NCBI GenBank assembly: GCA_019746355.1
Contig: JAIESC010000038.1
Location: 1 to 59,354, forward strand
Origin: Xanthobacteraceae bacterium
GTDB lineage: Bacteria > Pseudomonadota > Alphaproteobacteria > Rhizobiales > Xanthobacteraceae
Length of the DNA stretch: 59,354 bases
Reading direction: 5' to 3'
The position numbers and the translations under genes were made by a program. Positions 51,163-59,354 of the stretch are shown here, piece by piece. Numbering within the stretch: position 1 is the first letter of the stretch; each line of letters begins with the position of its first letter. The notes beneath the pieces are model-generated. The model had not been told where the DNA came from. It saw nothing but the letters and a program-made list of their open reading frames with translations, and ran no database searches.

Positions 51163-52593
51163 TCACCGGGTTTCCGCGGTCCCGGCCCCGATCCGCACAA
51201 CCTCGTCGATCGGACGGCGGTTGAACGGCTTGGGCTCGCCGGCCGGATAGCCCATGGTGATCAGGGCCTGCGGCTCCCACGTGGCCTTTAGGTCGAGACT
51301 CGACCGGACCGTGTCGGGACAAAACAGCGGAGCGCACATGATGCTCGTGCCCAGACCTTCGGCGTGGGCTGCGAGCAGAAGATTCTGCATGGCCATCGCC
51401 GTGCTTTGCACGGCCATCTGCCGCTCCGCAGCCGAACGGCGTTCGTCGGGATAGACGTCCATGTCGTCCACGGTGGCGCAGACGAGAACGGCGAGCGGCG
51501 CACGGACGATGCGCGACACCGACCGTTCATAGTCTACGGCAACGACATCGACCGGATCGCCGTCACGAAGCCGGTCTTCGCGCAGCCGCTCGCCCATGGC
51601 GCGCGCGAGCCGCTCGCGCTCCGCGGCCTCTTTCAGAATGACGAAGCGCCAGGGTTGCCGGTTGTGGGCGGAGGGCGCGCGCACGGCAATCCCGATCATC
51701 TTGTCGATCAGCTGTTGCGGCACCGGGTCCGGCCGGTAGCGCCTGATGCTGCGGCGGCCCAATGCGACGGCCTCCCATCCGCCACCGTCATCGCCACGAA
51801 ACAGATCGATCCGGCTCGGCCGCACAAGCTGCCGCGCGCTCCCTCCGACCGCGGGCAACGACAAGCCGCTGATCAGGACGATGGGGCGGCCCTCCCCGGC
51901 CTGGCCCATCAGCAAGGACGCCGCCGACGCGAGCTCATCGGCGGTTCCGACTTCGGAGGTTTGCAACGGGCGCCGGAAAAGGTCGTGCCGCCCGCGGAGA
52001 TCGGTCAGGGCATCGATGCCGGCCACGCCGATGGCGACGCCGATCGCGCCGTTCCGGAAGGCGCGTCCGTGGCTGTCGTTGATGATGACGCCGATGTCCG
52101 CGCCGGTGGCCTGTTTCAGTTGCCGCCGCAACCGGTCGCAGCTCGCGTCGGGATCCTCGGGCAGCAGAAGCGCAAACTGGTCGCCACCGGAACATTGGTC
52201 GACGTTGGAAAAATCAATGCCCGCATTCGCCAGAATGAAGCCCAACCGGTGCTCGACGATCAGGACGCCCGGCCGCTTGCGGACGACGGCCTTCGACTCG
52301 TCCAAGATGAGCTGAACCACGCGCGCGTCCTTGCCGACCTCCCCCGCGAGCTGCGTTGCGGCCGGCGAAGGCGACACCCGGTCGAGCCGGACAAGCCGTC
52401 CCTGCGACTTGGAGACGATCTTCTGGGCGATGACCAACACGTCGCCGCTGCGCAGCTCCTGACCGGACGTCTCGAGCCCGCGCAAAACAATCGCAGCGAG
52501 GTCGTCGCCGGCGGCGACCAGGGGAATTCCTTCAAGCGCAACCAGCCTCGCGGCCGTTGTGCCCGCCCCGCCCCTGGAACCAGGCTCATTCAT
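51163..52593 (-). CDS. fbiB: F420-0:gamma-glutamyl ligase fused to nitroreductase (FbiB-like)
   Basis: A 476-residue two-domain protein. The N-terminal CofE domain (residues about 15-255) includes DVLVIAQKIVSKSQGR, the HRLGFILANAGID segment and VIINDSHGRAFRNGA, the metal/GTP site. The C-terminal nitroreductase domain (about 270-476) includes RRSIRRYRPDPVPQQLIDKM, APSAHNRQPWRFV and ALITMGYPAGEPKPFNRR, the FMN-binding pattern. FbiB of mycobacteria adds glutamates and reduces dehydro-F420-0. The start at 52593 (ATG) is preferred to a TTG six bases upstream. It follows npdG by 18 bases. Confidence 0.93.
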   Translation of the reverse strand: MNEPGSRGGAGTTAARLVALEGIPLVAAGDDLAAIVLRGLETSGQELRSGDVLVIAQKIVSKSQGRLVRLDRVSPSPAATQLAGEVGKDARVVQLILDESKAVVRKRPGVLIVEHRLGFILANAGIDFSNVDQCSGGDQFALLLPEDPDASCDRLRRQLKQATGADIGVIINDSHGRAFRNGAIGVAIGVAGIDALTDLRGRHDLFRRPLQTSEVGTADELASAASLLMGQAGEGRPIVLISGLSLPAVGGSARQLVRPSRIDLFRGDDGGGWEAVALGRRSIRRYRPDPVPQQLIDKMIGIAVRAPSAHNRQPWRFVILKEAAERERLARAMGERLREDRLRDGDPVDVVAVDYERSVSRIVRAPLAVLVCATVDDMDVYPDERRSAAERQMAVQSTAMAMQNLLLAAHAEGLGTSIMCAPLFCPDTVRSSLDLKATWEPQALITMGYPAGEPKPFNRRPIDEVVRIGAGTAETR

Positions 52594-52611
52594 GGACAAG
52601 TGACTCGATCG

Positions 52612-53280
52612 CTAGCCTTCGGGAAGACCGGTAATGCGGATCCCCGCACCGGGAATCTTGTAGCGCATATTGATCGCGATCAGAATTGACGTCAGGGCCT
52701 CCGCGGCGGCCGAATTGACGATCGGCCCCGCATGAATGCCGCGCAAGCCGATGTCGGCCGCCAGATCGACCACAACGGCGCGGGCTTCCACGTTGTCGCC
52801 GCAAATCAGGACGTCGCAGTCGACGGCGTGATCCGGATCGTTCAGCGCGTGCGCGGACACGTTCTGGAACGCGGACACCACGCGCACCCGATCCCCGAGC
52901 AGGCTCTGGATCTGCGCGACGGCCGAGCCGTCTGCCGGCAATTGCACGCGCGCGACCTTCGGCGGCACGAGCGGAACCGTCGCGTCGACCAATATCTTGC
53001 CGTCGAGCTCCGCCCGCAGCGCCTCGACGGTGGCACGCTGGGCGGCATAGGGCACCGTCAGAATGGCGATCTCCGATGCGGCAACAGCGTCACTGTTGCT
53101 CATCCCCTGCACCGGCGCGTCGGCGCACGCGGCATGAATCTCGCGGGCGGTTGCGGCTGCCCGTTCGGGATCGCGCGAGCCGATCAGGACGACGTGACCG
53201 GCCCGCGCGAAGCGCGCGGCAAGCCCCCTTCCTTCGGCTCCCGTGCCGCCGACAACGGCCAGCTTGTATTTGCGTCCCAT
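52612..53280 (-). CDS. npdG: NADPH-dependent F420 reductase NpdG
   Basis: A 222-residue Rossmann protein; AAGGTGAAG precedes the ATG at 53280. LAVVGGTGAEGRGLAARFARAGH is the NADP-binding start, with SRDPERA for the 2'-phosphate, SDAVAASEIAILTVPY, and the DCDVLICGDN and AAEALTSILIAINMRYK segments of F420H2:NADP oxidoreductases. It supplies F420H2 for LLM enzymes. It is the first gene of the leftward F420 group. Confidence 0.93.
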   Translation of the reverse strand: MGRKYKLAVVGGTGAEGRGLAARFARAGHVVLIGSRDPERAAATAREIHAACADAPVQGMSNSDAVAASEIAILTVPYAAQRATVEALRAELDGKILVDATVPLVPPKVARVQLPADGSAVAQIQSLLGDRVRVVSAFQNVSAHALNDPDHAVDCDVLICGDNVEARAVVVDLAADIGLRGIHAGPIVNSAAAEALTSILIAINMRYKIPGAGIRITGLPEG

Positions 53281-53408
53281 GATCTTCACCTTGGCGGACG
53301 CGGCGATCGAGCCGCGACCTTTTCGCACGGCGCCGCTCCGACAAGCGCCGGTCGATCGCACACCGTCCCGGACGCTTGACAGCCTGTCGACACGCACCGT
53401 AACCTTTT

Positions 53409-53422
53409 GTTTGTGTACAAAT
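53409..53422. promoter_or_regulatory. Second GntR-like operator, between npdG and the enamidase-like gene
   Basis: GTTTGTGTACAAAT differs from the first site at two positions. It lies 129 bases upstream of npdG and 144 bases upstream of the enamidase-like gene, so it could control both directions. Confidence 0.6.
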
Positions 53423-53565
53423 CATCTCGATAGTACACGGGAATTCTGGTCGCGCTACTGCTTTCCGCGCTTCGGCCACGGCGCTTGCGATCCCAGTCGC
53501 GCGCTTGCCGTTCCGAGCAAGGCCGCAGCAGACGGTGACCGGCGAGACGCATCGGGACCGTGAGC

Positions 53566-54765
53566 ATGAGCATCCTCATCAAGAACATCGGGGAGTTCTT
53601 CACCGGCGATCTCGCCAAGCCCACCGCGAACGTGAGCAGCATCCTCGTCGCCGACGGCAAGATTGCCGCGCTCGATCCGCCGGATCAGGTCAAAGCCGAC
53701 AAGGTGCTCGATGCCGCGGGCGGCGCCGTCATCCCGGGTCTGGTGGACGGCCATGTGCACCCGATGTTCGGCGAATGGACGCCGGCGCAGGACACCATCG
53801 GCTGGATCGGAAATTATCTGCACGGCGGAACCACCTCGATGATCTCCGCCGGCGAGCTGCATTTCCCCGGCATCGACTATGACAACCTGACGCCGGAGCT
53901 GGTCACGTCCATTGCGATCGTCGCGGCCGCCACCACGGGCCGGGTTCGCTGGAGCGACGTCAAGCTTTACGCCGGCACGGCGCTGGTGGTCGCCGGCATG
54001 ACCGAAGCCCACTTCGACCGGCTCGCTGCGGCCGGCATCCGCTGGATCAAGTTTCTGTTCTACCCGTTCAAGGACGACACGACGGAGGCCCGCAACTACG
54101 TCAAATGGGCGCACGCCCGCGGCATGCGGGTCAAGGTCCACACCGGCGGCGTGTCACGCTCCGGGGCCAGCGTGGTTTGCGGATACAAGATCCTGTCGTG
54201 GCTCCAGCCCGATGTCGCGGCCCATGTGAGCGGCGGCCCGATCCCGATGAGCGACGAGGATATCGACGCGGTGGTCGACCATACCTCGTTTGCGCTCGAG
54301 GTCTGCTCGTCCAACAACTACCGCTCGACCGCACGCCTCGTCGAACGGATGATCCGCAAGGATCAGCTTCATCGCCTGACGCTCGGAACGGATACGCCCG
54401 GCGGTACCGGCGTGATCCCGCGCGGCATGGTGCGAAACGTGTTGTATTTCGCATCGATGTGCAATCTCACGCCGGGCCAGGCCATCGCCGTCGCCACCGG
54501 CAACACGGCGCGCGCCCACGGTCTCGATGTCGGCCTTCTGGAGGTCGGGCGTCCCGCCGACTTGGTGGTTTGCGGCTCCATCACCGGCTCCGCCGGGACG
54601 ACGCTCGCCGATGCCATTGCGCATGGCGATCTTCCCGGCATCACGCACGTGCTGATCGACGGAAAACTGGCGGTCACCGATCGCAGCCGGCAGACGCCGC
54701 CTCCGACGAAGCGCGCATTCTTCTGTTGCTGCGACACCCACGCGGGAAAATTCGAAGCGAGCTAG
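53566..54765 (+). CDS. Enamidase-like amidohydrolase
   Basis: A 399-residue metal-dependent hydrolase; the ATG at 53566 is preferred to a GTG at 53560. HVHPMFGEW gives the first metal His pair; GGTTSMISAGELHFPG, the KVHTGGVSRSG segment and the C-terminal GTDTPGGTGVIPRGMVRN and GNTARAHGLDVG match enamidase of Eubacterium barkeri as I recall it. That enzyme opens the ring of 6-oxo-1,4,5,6-tetrahydronicotinate in nicotinate fermentation. Its company here (a Mo hydroxylase, F420 and reductases) fits a hydroxylation, ring reduction and hydrolysis scheme. The exact substrate is not known. Confidence 0.82.
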   Translation: MSILIKNIGEFFTGDLAKPTANVSSILVADGKIAALDPPDQVKADKVLDAAGGAVIPGLVDGHVHPMFGEWTPAQDTIGWIGNYLHGGTTSMISAGELHFPGIDYDNLTPELVTSIAIVAAATTGRVRWSDVKLYAGTALVVAGMTEAHFDRLAAAGIRWIKFLFYPFKDDTTEARNYVKWAHARGMRVKVHTGGVSRSGASVVCGYKILSWLQPDVAAHVSGGPIPMSDEDIDAVVDHTSFALEVCSSNNYRSTARLVERMIRKDQLHRLTLGTDTPGGTGVIPRGMVRNVLYFASMCNLTPGQAIAVATGNTARAHGLDVGLLEVGRPADLVVCGSITGSAGTTLADAIAHGDLPGITHVLIDGKLAVTDRSRQTPPPTKRAFFCCCDTHAGKFEAS

Positions 54766-54886
54766 CAGCGAGGTTCTTCACACGGCTTGCAGCCAGCCGG
54801 GTCGGCGCCTCGCACCTGGCGTATGGTCTGCAAGGTGGAAAGACGGAAGATGCGCGCCGCTGAGGCGACACATCGAGGGGATGGAC

Positions 54887-55876
54887 ATGAAATTCTCGCG
54901 TCGACAATTCCTGCAAACAGCCATCGCAGGCGCCGCAGCGCCGGCGGCGATCGCATCGTCGGCATCCGGACAGCAAGCCTATCCGTCACGCGTCGTCCGC
55001 ACGATCGTGCCGTTTGCGGCCGGCGGCCAAACCGACGTGGTGGCCCGCCTCGTTGCCCTGAAACTGTCCGATCGCCTGGGCAAACAGTTCTATATCGAGA
55101 ACGTGGCCGGCGCGGGCGGCAGCATCGGCGCGGGCCGGGCAGCCCAGTCGGCGCCCGACGGTTACACCATCCTGTTCGTGGACGGGGTCGCCTTCGTCAC
55201 CAATCCGGTGCTTCAAAGCAACACGCTCTATGATCCCATCGCCGACTTCGACGCTGTGGCGGTCGCCGCGACGACCATGCAGGTTGTCGCGGTGCATCCG
55301 TCGGTGCCCGCAAAGACCATCCAGGAGCTGGTTGCGCTGATCAAGGCCAGTCCGGGCAAATACAGCTACGCTTCGGCCGGAGCCGGCACCGGCTCACACC
55401 TGACCGGCGAGCTTTTCCGCATGTCGCTCAATCTCGATCTTGTCCATGTCCCCTATGGCGGCGGCGGCCCGGCCATTGCCGCGGCGGTCGCGGGTCATAC
55501 GCCGATCAGCATCGGCTCGGCTGCGGCAACCATCCCGCAACACAAGGAGGGCAAGTTGCGCGCGCTCGCGGTCGGCGGCAAGACCCGGCTCAAAGGAATG
55601 GCCGATGTGCCGACCTTAATCGAATCCGGCTACAGGGATGCCGAATGCGATGCCGTGGTCGGCGTTCTGGTGCCCGCCAAGACACCGAAGGACATCATCG
55701 CGCTGCTCAATCGCGAGATCGCCGCCGTGGTCGCAACGCAGGAGGTCCAGGAGCGTCTGACCACGCTGGGCTTCGAGACGATGAAGTCGACGCCCGAAGA
55801 GCTGTCCGCGTTCTTCAAGGCCGACGTGACCCGCTGGGCGAACATCATTCGGACCGCCGGCATCCAGGTGAAGTGA
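54887..55876 (+). CDS. Bug/TTT-type periplasmic solute receptor
   Basis: A 329-residue receptor. The ATG at 54887 (GAGGGG upstream) gives a Tat leader (SRRQFLQTAIAGAAAP). The family pattern is complete: VRTIVPFAAGGQTDVVARLVA, IENVAGAGGSIGAG, ASAGAGTGSHLTGELF, HVPYGGGGPAIAAAVAGH and the VGVLVPAKTPKDIIALLN segment. These bind carboxylates for tripartite tricarboxylate transport, though many orphans act as sensors. No TctA/TctB partner lies in the window. It is co-directional with the enamidase-like gene after a 121-base gap. Confidence 0.92.
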   Translation: MKFSRRQFLQTAIAGAAAPAAIASSASGQQAYPSRVVRTIVPFAAGGQTDVVARLVALKLSDRLGKQFYIENVAGAGGSIGAGRAAQSAPDGYTILFVDGVAFVTNPVLQSNTLYDPIADFDAVAVAATTMQVVAVHPSVPAKTIQELVALIKASPGKYSYASAGAGTGSHLTGELFRMSLNLDLVHVPYGGGGPAIAAAVAGHTPISIGSAAATIPQHKEGKLRALAVGGKTRLKGMADVPTLIESGYRDAECDAVVGVLVPAKTPKDIIALLNREIAAVVATQEVQERLTTLGFETMKSTPEELSAFFKADVTRWANIIRTAGIQVK

Positions 55877-55925
55877 GCCGGACACGAGGGCTGGACGCAG
55901 CGTCAGCCATTAACAGCACCCGCTC

Positions 55926-56003
55926 GTTCCCGCGCAAGCGGGAACCCAGGCCCAATGCAAGGTCTGAATCGTGGCCCTTGGTCCCCACTTGCGTGGGGAC
56001 CAA
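55926..56003. repeat. Two strong hairpins between convergent genes (REP-like)
   Basis: First: GTTCCCGC-GCAA-GCGGGAAC at 55926-55945, a sequence style common in dispersed REP-like elements. Second: TTGGTCCCCAC-TTGC-GTGGGGACCAA at 55978-56003, a perfect 11-base stem. They lie between convergent ends and could terminate transcription in both directions. Confidence 0.65.
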
Positions 56004-56037
56004 CGGAGAGAGCCGTTCTGGCCTAAATCATCACGCT

Positions 56038-57159
56038 TTAGAGCGCGGTCGCCAAGGCGGGCTTGCGCGCGGGCTGCGCTTCGACGAAGCGCGGCAGAAC
56101 TTCCTTGGCGAACAGCTCGGCCGAGGCCTTGCAGATGTGGCGGGTCTCGCCGTCCCATTCGCCCAGAAAGCGCAGATGCAGGTGATTGATGCCCATGTCC
56201 TGCAATTGCTTCACCTTGGCGGCAATCGTGTCCGGCGTGCCGGCAATGGTCGCCTTCATGTCGCCGCCCTTGGCATAGGCGTCGGCGGTCGATTGACCGG
56301 GCGTCGCCTTGATCACCGGCCCATCCATCTTGCCGTGCCGCTGGATGTAGCTGGTGCGGATCGCCATGGTTTCCGCGCGCGCAACCTTCTCGCGCGCCAG
56401 CGCCTCCTCGTCCGTGTCCGCCACCGTGACGCCGATCCAATCGTACGAGCACCAGCGCAGACAATTGTCCTTCACCTCCTGCGGGTGGTTCGCGTTGTCG
56501 AGCGCGCGCCGGTAGAGCCGCATCGTTTCACGCAGGTCGGCGCCGAGGACGCCGACAAAGACCGGCCAGCCCTTCTGTGCCGCCCGCACCAGACCCGCCT
56601 CGCGCGTCGCAACGCGAATGAGCGTCGGGTACGGCTTGGTGTACGGCCCAGGCATCACGCGCCGCTTGATGCGTCCGCTGTTGGAGCCGACCGAGAAGGT
56701 CAGCTCCGGATCGCCGTACTTGAAGCCCCACAGCCGCTCCATCACGTCGAGCGTCTCCTCGGCGAGGCGGCCCGAGGCATGAAGCTCGGGGTCGATGCCG
56801 AGCCCGTTCGGCTCGGTGCCCTGCCAGCCGCTGCCGACGCCGAACAGCACCTTTCCTTTGGTCAGGTGATCGAGCAGGTTCATGCTCTCGATCAGCCGCA
56901 CCGGATGGTAGAACGGGATCGAGAGCACGCCGAAGCCGATGTAGCGGTCGCGCGGGATCAGCGGCGCGACATAGGCTGCGAACTGCATCGGGTTGCTGTG
57001 CCACGGCCCCCGGAAGTGGTGATCCGTGAACCACACATGGTAGCCCAGCTCGCCGAGCCAGACGCTTTGCGCGACCGCCATGTCGATGATGCGGTTGTCG
57101 TCCCCCGGGTCGTCATTGCCGGGAAAGAACATATTCATCGTCATTGCGGAGAACTGCAT
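56038..57159 (-). CDS. LLM-class flavin- or F420-dependent oxidoreductase
   Basis: A 373-residue bacterial-luciferase-type protein: MNMFFPGNDDP, LGELGYHVWFTDHHF, IGFGVLSIPFYHPVRLIES, LLDHLTKGKVLFGVGSGW and a C-terminal INHLHLRFLGEWD. The GVGSGW motif and the conserved HHF are typical of FMN-reductant LLM enzymes more than of F420 ones, so the cofactor is open. It follows the molybdenum hydroxylase gene on the same strand after 83 bases, suggesting joint action, for instance oxygenation of a hydroxylated heterocycle. Confidence 0.88.
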   Translation of the reverse strand: MQFSAMTMNMFFPGNDDPGDDNRIIDMAVAQSVWLGELGYHVWFTDHHFRGPWHSNPMQFAAYVAPLIPRDRYIGFGVLSIPFYHPVRLIESMNLLDHLTKGKVLFGVGSGWQGTEPNGLGIDPELHASGRLAEETLDVMERLWGFKYGDPELTFSVGSNSGRIKRRVMPGPYTKPYPTLIRVATREAGLVRAAQKGWPVFVGVLGADLRETMRLYRRALDNANHPQEVKDNCLRWCSYDWIGVTVADTDEEALAREKVARAETMAIRTSYIQRHGKMDGPVIKATPGQSTADAYAKGGDMKATIAGTPDTIAAKVKQLQDMGINHLHLRFLGEWDGETRHICKASAELFAKEVLPRFVEAQPARKPALATAL

Positions 57160-57242
57160 CGATCGTCCTTATCTGACATGTGCCGTCGCGCTGTAAGCCC
57201 GCGGGCACCTACCACATACCGAAGAAACCTGAAATGCCGTGG

Positions 57243-59354
57243 TCACCGAACGGCATCACGGCGCCGCGCCAGCGCATCAAGAATGCGCTCGGGCGTGAAC
57301 GGCTGGTGCAGGACCTTCGCACCGAGCGGTTTCAGTGCATCATTGACCGAAACCCAGACCGCGCCCATCGCGCCGATCAGCCCGGCCTCGCCGATGCCTT
57401 TCGCGCCGAGCTGGGTCGACGTCTCCGGCGTTTCGACGTGACCGACGACAATGTCGGGCATCTCGAAGGCCATCGGCACGAGATAGTCCGCCATGGTGCC
57501 GTTCAGGAGATTGGCATCGTCACTGAAAATGCACTCCTCGAACAGCACGGCACCGATACCCTGCACGATGCCGCCGCGCACCTGCTCGTCGACCAGGAGC
57601 GGATTGATGACGCGGCCGCAGTCGTCCACCGCCCACTGGCCGAGCATCCTGACAAAGCCGGTGTCGGCATCGACCTCGACATGGCTCGCCTGCACGCCAT
57701 TCGCCATGTAGTAGATTTTGTCGTTGCCGACGAAGCTCGCAGTGACCGAGAGCTGAACGTCGAAATCCCTGGGCAGCGTGTCCTGCCGGAAGTAGCCGAT
57801 CCGGCCGATGTCGGCGAGGCTGATCACCGTCTGCCCGGTCCGCGTGTTCACCACCTGCCCCCGCACGAGATCGAGCGCGTCGGCCGGCGTCTGGGCGATC
57901 GCGCCGGCGAGCGACAGGATGTTCTGCTTGAGCATCCTCCCGGCGCGCAGCGCGGCTTCGCCGCCCACCGCGGTGCCGCGTGACGCCCATGCGCCGCCGC
58001 CATAGGTCGAGATCGCGCTGTCACCGCCCATCACCGTGACCTGGTCGACCTCGACGCCGAGCGTATCGGCGACGATCTGCGCCACACTGGTCAGCGTCCC
58101 CTGCCCCTGGTCGGTGAGACTCGAGATGCAGCGCACCGTGCCGGACGGCTCGAGCCGCACGGTGCAGCCGTCCTGGGTCGAGATCGTCGCGCCGGACGGG
58201 CCGTAATAAGGCGGACCATAGGCGGTCGGCTCGCAGAAGGTCGCGATGCCGATGCCGCGATAGACGCCGCGTTGGCGCAGCTCGCGCTGCTCCCGGCGCA
58301 GCGCCTCGTAGTCCATCAGCGAAACGAGCTTGTCGAGGCATTCGTGAAACGACACGGTCTCGAGCCGCTGGCCGCCGGGCGTCACGCACGGCAGCGACGC
58401 CTTCGGCCGGTAGGCGCGGCGCTTGAACTCGACGGTGTCGATGCCGAGCTTCTCGGCGGCGAGATCGGTCAGGAGCTCGGTTGCGACGCAGGCGAGCGGC
58501 ATGCCGACGCCGCGGTACATGCCGATCAGGTTCTTGTTGACGTAGACGCTGCGCGTGCGCGCCTTGTAGTCGGAGAACTGATAGGGCGTGCCGGTGGCGG
58601 TGATCGCCATCATGCCTTCGGCGACGTTGAAGCGGAGCGGCATGCCGAAGGCGCCGACCGCGCCGAGGTCGTCCATCTCCATGGCGAGAATTTCGCCCGA
58701 CCTCTTCACCGCGATCCGGCATTTCACCCGATGGTCGCGCGCCTGCGCATCGGAGACGAACGACTCCAGCCGGTCGACGCAGAACTTGACCGGGCGGCCG
58801 AGGATCATGCTCGCGACCACGGTCGCGATCTCGTCGCTGTAGATGTTGAGCTTCATGCCGAAGCCGCCGCCCACGTCCGGCGACACGACCCGGACGAGAT
58901 GCTCGGGGATGCCGAGATGCCTGCTGAAGATCTGCTGCATCTGGAACGGCGACTGGTGCGAATGCGTCACCGTGAGCGAGCCGTCGCCTGGATTGAAGTC
59001 GGCAATCAGCCCGCGGCCTTCGAGCGTCATCGCCATCTGCCGCTCGAACCGCAGCTCCTCCTCGATGACGACATCGGCTTCGGCAAAGGCCTTGGCCGGA
59101 TCGCCTTTCTCGATGAGAAAATCGAAGGCGATGTTGTCGCCGAGCGCGTCATGAATGACCGGCGCGCCGGGCGCGATCGCCTGCAGCTGATCGCCGACCG
59201 CCGGCAGCGGCTCCCATTCGATGCTGACGAGCTCGGCGGCATCTTCGGCCTGCGCGCGGGTTTCGGCGACGACCATCGCGGCCGGCTGGCCCTGCCAGAC
59301 CGCGCGCTCGGCCGCGAACAGCGACTGCGGCGCGGCGCGGTGACCGGGCCGGTG
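57243..59354 (-). CDS. Xanthine dehydrogenase-family molybdopterin-binding subunit (5' part outside window)
   Basis: The frame is open to the window end, so the N-terminus is missing (704 codons present). Features in order: VVSPDVGGGFGMKLNIYSDE (Mo-pterin contact), RGVGMPLACVATELL, SSLTDQGQGTLTSVAQIVAD, and the active-site GAKGIGEAGLIGAMGAVWV with the catalytic Glu (GEAG). The family hydroxylates aldehydes, purines or N-heteroaromatic rings. No FAD or 2Fe-2S subunit is visible; they may lie beyond the window. It is likely co-transcribed with the LLM gene that follows. Confidence 0.93.
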   Translation of the reverse strand, partial: HRPGHRAAPQSLFAAERAVWQGQPAAMVVAETRAQAEDAAELVSIEWEPLPAVGDQLQAIAPGAPVIHDALGDNIAFDFLIEKGDPAKAFAEADVVIEEELRFERQMAMTLEGRGLIADFNPGDGSLTVTHSHQSPFQMQQIFSRHLGIPEHLVRVVSPDVGGGFGMKLNIYSDEIATVVASMILGRPVKFCVDRLESFVSDAQARDHRVKCRIAVKRSGEILAMEMDDLGAVGAFGMPLRFNVAEGMMAITATGTPYQFSDYKARTRSVYVNKNLIGMYRGVGMPLACVATELLTDLAAEKLGIDTVEFKRRAYRPKASLPCVTPGGQRLETVSFHECLDKLVSLMDYEALRREQRELRQRGVYRGIGIATFCEPTAYGPPYYGPSGATISTQDGCTVRLEPSGTVRCISSLTDQGQGTLTSVAQIVADTLGVEVDQVTVMGGDSAISTYGGGAWASRGTAVGGEAALRAGRMLKQNILSLAGAIAQTPADALDLVRGQVVNTRTGQTVISLADIGRIGYFRQDTLPRDFDVQLSVTASFVGNDKIYYMANGVQASHVEVDADTGFVRMLGQWAVDDCGRVINPLLVDEQVRGGIVQGIGAVLFEECIFSDDANLLNGTMADYLVPMAFEMPDIVVGHVETPETSTQLGAKGIGEAGLIGAMGAVWVSVNDALKPLGAKVLHQPFTPERILDALARRRDAVR

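Overview
The window reads as a high-GC alphaproteobacterial chromosome segment, most likely Hyphomicrobiales (Rhizobiales). The pointers are a GC-rich third codon position in nearly all genes, FNR/FixK-like boxes, FnrN-type cysteine spacing in a regulator, an F420 gene set with a fused CofGH, and Bug/TTT-type catabolic genes. No rRNA, tRNA, integrase, transposase, insertion sequence or CRISPR array was recognised.

Region 1 (1-11.3 kb), isoprenoid/membrane genes: a UbiA-like prenyltransferase cut by the window start, two tandem UbiB/AarF atypical kinases, a membrane-anchored relative of linalool dehydratase/isomerase, an Arg/Asp-rich phasin-like protein and a C-terminally short DUF3141 (PHA-synthase-like) hydrolase, with several orphans.

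Region 2 (11.3-23.5 kb), a [NiFe]-hydrogenase operon: DUF1622 membrane protein, heptaheme cytochrome c, Met-rich secreted protein, Tat-dependent small subunit, large subunit, a monoheme-cytochrome/Spy-like fusion, then hypC-A-B-D, the maturation protease, hypF and hypE. Most junctions overlap or nearly touch. No cytochrome-b (HyaC/HupC) gene is present. A single-domain HupH/HyaF-like gene faces the operon from the other strand.

Region 3 (23.7-41.7 kb), a copper/metal and redox region: Spy-like metal sensor, CopB, CopA, a HlyD-RbbA-YhhJ ABC-2 exporter operon, two Crp/Fnr regulators around a CorE-type (ECF44-like) sigma factor, a Cys-rich secreted protein, an orphan NifX-like domain, a phosphoribosyltransferase remnant, Met-rich and DUF2933 proteins, an isoprenylcysteine-methyltransferase-like membrane enzyme, two CusF-like proteins, a DUF2946-like protein, a DUF411 protein with an apparent frameshift, and a DUF305 protein.

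Region 4 (42-59.4 kb), aromatic and F420-linked catabolism: 3-hydroxybenzoate 4-monooxygenase with a divergent MarR regulator and a clear operator, a type II NADH dehydrogenase, another MarR, the F420 genes cofC, cofGH (fbiC), cofE-nitroreductase (fbiB) and npdG, two LLM (luciferase-like) oxidoreductases, an enamidase-like amidohydrolase, a Bug solute receptor, and a molybdenum hydroxylase large subunit cut by the window end. Two near-identical GntR-like palindromes lie upstream of the LLM gene and in the npdG/enamidase divergent region. Together these suggest an F420-assisted route for an N-heteroaromatic or lactam-type substrate. cofD is not in the window.
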